Source: Chloroflexota bacterium (GTDB taxonomy: Bacteria > Chloroflexota > Dormibacteria > CF-121). From it: DNA of 38,625 nucleotides. Location of the stretch: contig VBDY01000127.1 in assembly GCA_005882775.1 (NCBI GenBank), positions 1 through 38,625 of the forward strand, written 5' to 3'. Below are positions 37,589 to 38,625 of this stretch, one piece after another. Each line of letters begins with the position of its first letter. Positions within the stretch are counted from its first letter, which is position 1. Position numbers and translations under genes: made by a program. The notes under the pieces were generated by a model. It worked only from the letters and a program-made list of their open reading frames with translations. It made no database searches and was not told the origin of the DNA.

Positions 37589-38566
37589 CTATGGTCGGCG
37601 GCCAGTTGCCGCGCCAGCGGACGCGGTTGCGACGTCATGGTCGCGCAACTCACGGGTGACGCTCAGGAACTCTTGCAAGAGAGGCGTTACGTTTGTGGGG
37701 GACCACACGGCAGCCACCTGGAAACGCGGGGCCGGGCCGAGGATCGGCCGGTAGACCACGTCTGGCGGCAAACCTCTGGCCATGGCGCGCGCGCTCAGGG
37801 TAATCGCTTCACCCGACTGAATCACCATGACCATGGTGTCGAACGAGTAGATTCCGGGCCCGTCGATTTTCAAGAAATGCGGTTTGACCCCGTTTTTCTG
37901 CAGCCACTCGGAGATCCGGTCATAGAGAGCTGGATTGACCGGCCGCTCCACCAGCAGAAGCTGCTCGCCCGCCAGCGCGGCGACCGGGACCTCAGAGTGT
38001 GCCGCAAGTCGGTGACCGGCGGCCAGTAACAACCCGTGTGGTTCGTCGATTATCTGCTCGACCGTGAGATCGCCGGGGTCCTCCGCCGGCGGGATTCTGA
38101 CAAAGGCAACATCGAGCCGACCGTGGCGAAGCTCAGGCAGAAGGGCCCGACTGTATCCCTCGGTGAGGGTGAGCTTCACCTCGGGGTGGCGGCTTCGAAA
38201 TGCGGCAGTGATGCCCGGAATGAAGGTTCGCTTTGCATACTCGGGAAAACCAACCCGAAGCGTTGCCGAGTCAACCGCGGCGATTCGGCGGGCTTTCACG
38301 ATCACCATGTCCAGTTGAGCAAGCAGGTGCTGGGCATCGTCCAGAATCGCCCGACCTGCATCGGTCAACGCCACCCGCTTCCGGTCACGCTGGAATAGGC
38401 GTACGCCAATGGTTGCCTCCAGAAGTGCGATCTGGTGGCTGAGAGAGGGCTGCGTGATGAATAGGCGCTCCGCGGCCTTGTGGAAATTGAGCTCCTGGGC
38501 AAGCGTCACAAATGACCTGATCTGCCGCAGCTCAATGGTCGGCCGTAATCGGAACCTTTCGGACAT
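37589..38566 (-). CDS. LysR-family transcriptional regulator
   Basis: This is a DNA-binding regulator of 325 residues. The winged helix lies at about 12-70 (IELRQIRSFVTLAQELNFHKAAERLFITQPSLSHQIALLEATIGVRLFQRDRKRVALTDAG). The inducer-binding domain follows to the end (ATLRVGFPEYAKRTFIPGITAAFRSRHPEVKLTLTEG, ALAGEQLLLVERPVNPALYDRI). I prefer the ATG two codons inside the track's GTG, because TAGACA ends nine bases before it. The effector is unknown. It is not divergent from the molybdoenzyme operon, so regulation of that operon is possible but unproven. Its target may lie beyond the right edge. Confidence 0.93.
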   Translation of the reverse strand: MSERFRLRPTIELRQIRSFVTLAQELNFHKAAERLFITQPSLSHQIALLEATIGVRLFQRDRKRVALTDAGRAILDDAQHLLAQLDMVIVKARRIAAVDSATLRVGFPEYAKRTFIPGITAAFRSRHPEVKLTLTEGYSRALLPELRHGRLDVAFVRIPPAEDPGDLTVEQIIDEPHGLLLAAGHRLAAHSEVPVAALAGEQLLLVERPVNPALYDRISEWLQKNGVKPHFLKIDGPGIYSFDTMVMVIQSGEAITLSARAMARGLPPDVVYRPILGPAPRFQVAAVWSPTNVTPLLQEFLSVTRELRDHDVATASAGAATGRRP

Positions 38567-38575
38567 CGCCACTAC

Positions 38576-38581
38576 TGTCTA
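38576..38581 (-). promoter_or_regulatory. -10 box (TAGACA) before the LysR gene
   Basis: TAGACA on the minus strand is nine bases before the ATG, with no Shine-Dalgarno. It matches three of six -10 bases, and the spacing fits a leaderless start. An A/T-rich stretch (AAATTTTT) just upstream near 38603-38610 might be part of an operator. Confidence 0.3.
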
Positions 38582-38625
38582 TTCCCCAGCTGAATGCAAC
38601 CTAAAAATTTGATCTCGGTTGGTCA

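Overview
The window is GC-rich bacterial chromosome, packed with genes that overlap by a few bases and very often start with GTG or TTG. There is no rRNA, tRNA, CRISPR array, insertion sequence or phage gene. Several features suggest an uncultivated member of the Chloroflexota/Dormibacterota side of the Terrabacteria: GuaB3-type IMP dehydrogenase, tandem DUF881 proteins, Tad pseudopilins, a DUF2342 metalloprotease, HrcA/CIRCE-controlled groEL, and -10 boxes lying directly in front of start codons (leaderless transcription). This placement is inferred from gene content, not from a phylogeny.

Layout. 1-2723 (minus): purine operon purB-purC-purS-purQ, with purQ cut by the window edge. 2951-5808 (plus): ECF sigma factor plus a membrane anti-sigma protein with an Ig-like/beta-propeller ectodomain. 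5805-9051 (minus): biotin carboxylase and a carboxyltransferase-biotinyl subunit of two-subunit pyruvate carboxylase type; the second has unusual active-site residues. 9112-13638 (minus): second purine operon guaB3-guaA-purD-purE. 13731-15499: YbaK-type deacylase (plus) converging on glutamate dehydrogenase (minus). 15567-18045 (plus): two DUF881 membrane proteins and threonine aldolase. 18361-20948 (plus): three Tad pilus-type secreted proteins behind a 315-base leader. 20985-23494 (plus): duplicated-domain protein, LPG-synthase-type flippase, sugar-nucleotide epimerase. 23430-24693: infA and a small membrane protein (minus), a stand-alone biotinyl protein (plus) and a zinc-ribbon protein (minus). 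24795-26812 (minus): DUF2342 metalloprotease and thioredoxin-fold lipoprotein. 27049-28659: CIRCE-groEL with a clear terminator. 28735-30203: SAM hydrolase and NAD(P)HX epimerase. 30234-32106: a second sigma/anti-sigma pair whose anti-sigma carries an AMIN-like ectodomain.

The last 6.5 kb is the most accessory-looking part. A minus-strand operon encodes an Asp-box beta-propeller protein, a MoaD/ThiS-like protein ending in Gly-Gly, a DUF2255 protein and a DHA2-type MFS exporter. It diverges, across a palindromic GGTATACC promoter, from a plus-strand operon encoding a sulfite-oxidase-type molybdenum enzyme, a flavin reductase and a CxxC zinc-ribbon protein. A tiny unknown gene and a LysR regulator close the window.

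How the genes work together. The two purine operons cover several steps from FGAR to AMP and GMP. The gdhA, biotin-carboxylase and threonine-aldolase genes serve central carbon and nitrogen metabolism. The sigma/anti-sigma pairs, the Tad proteins and the flippase/epimerase point to envelope biology. Best candidates for something undescribed are the carboxyltransferase with a replaced catalytic lysine and the propeller/Gly-Gly protein/molybdoenzyme divergon.
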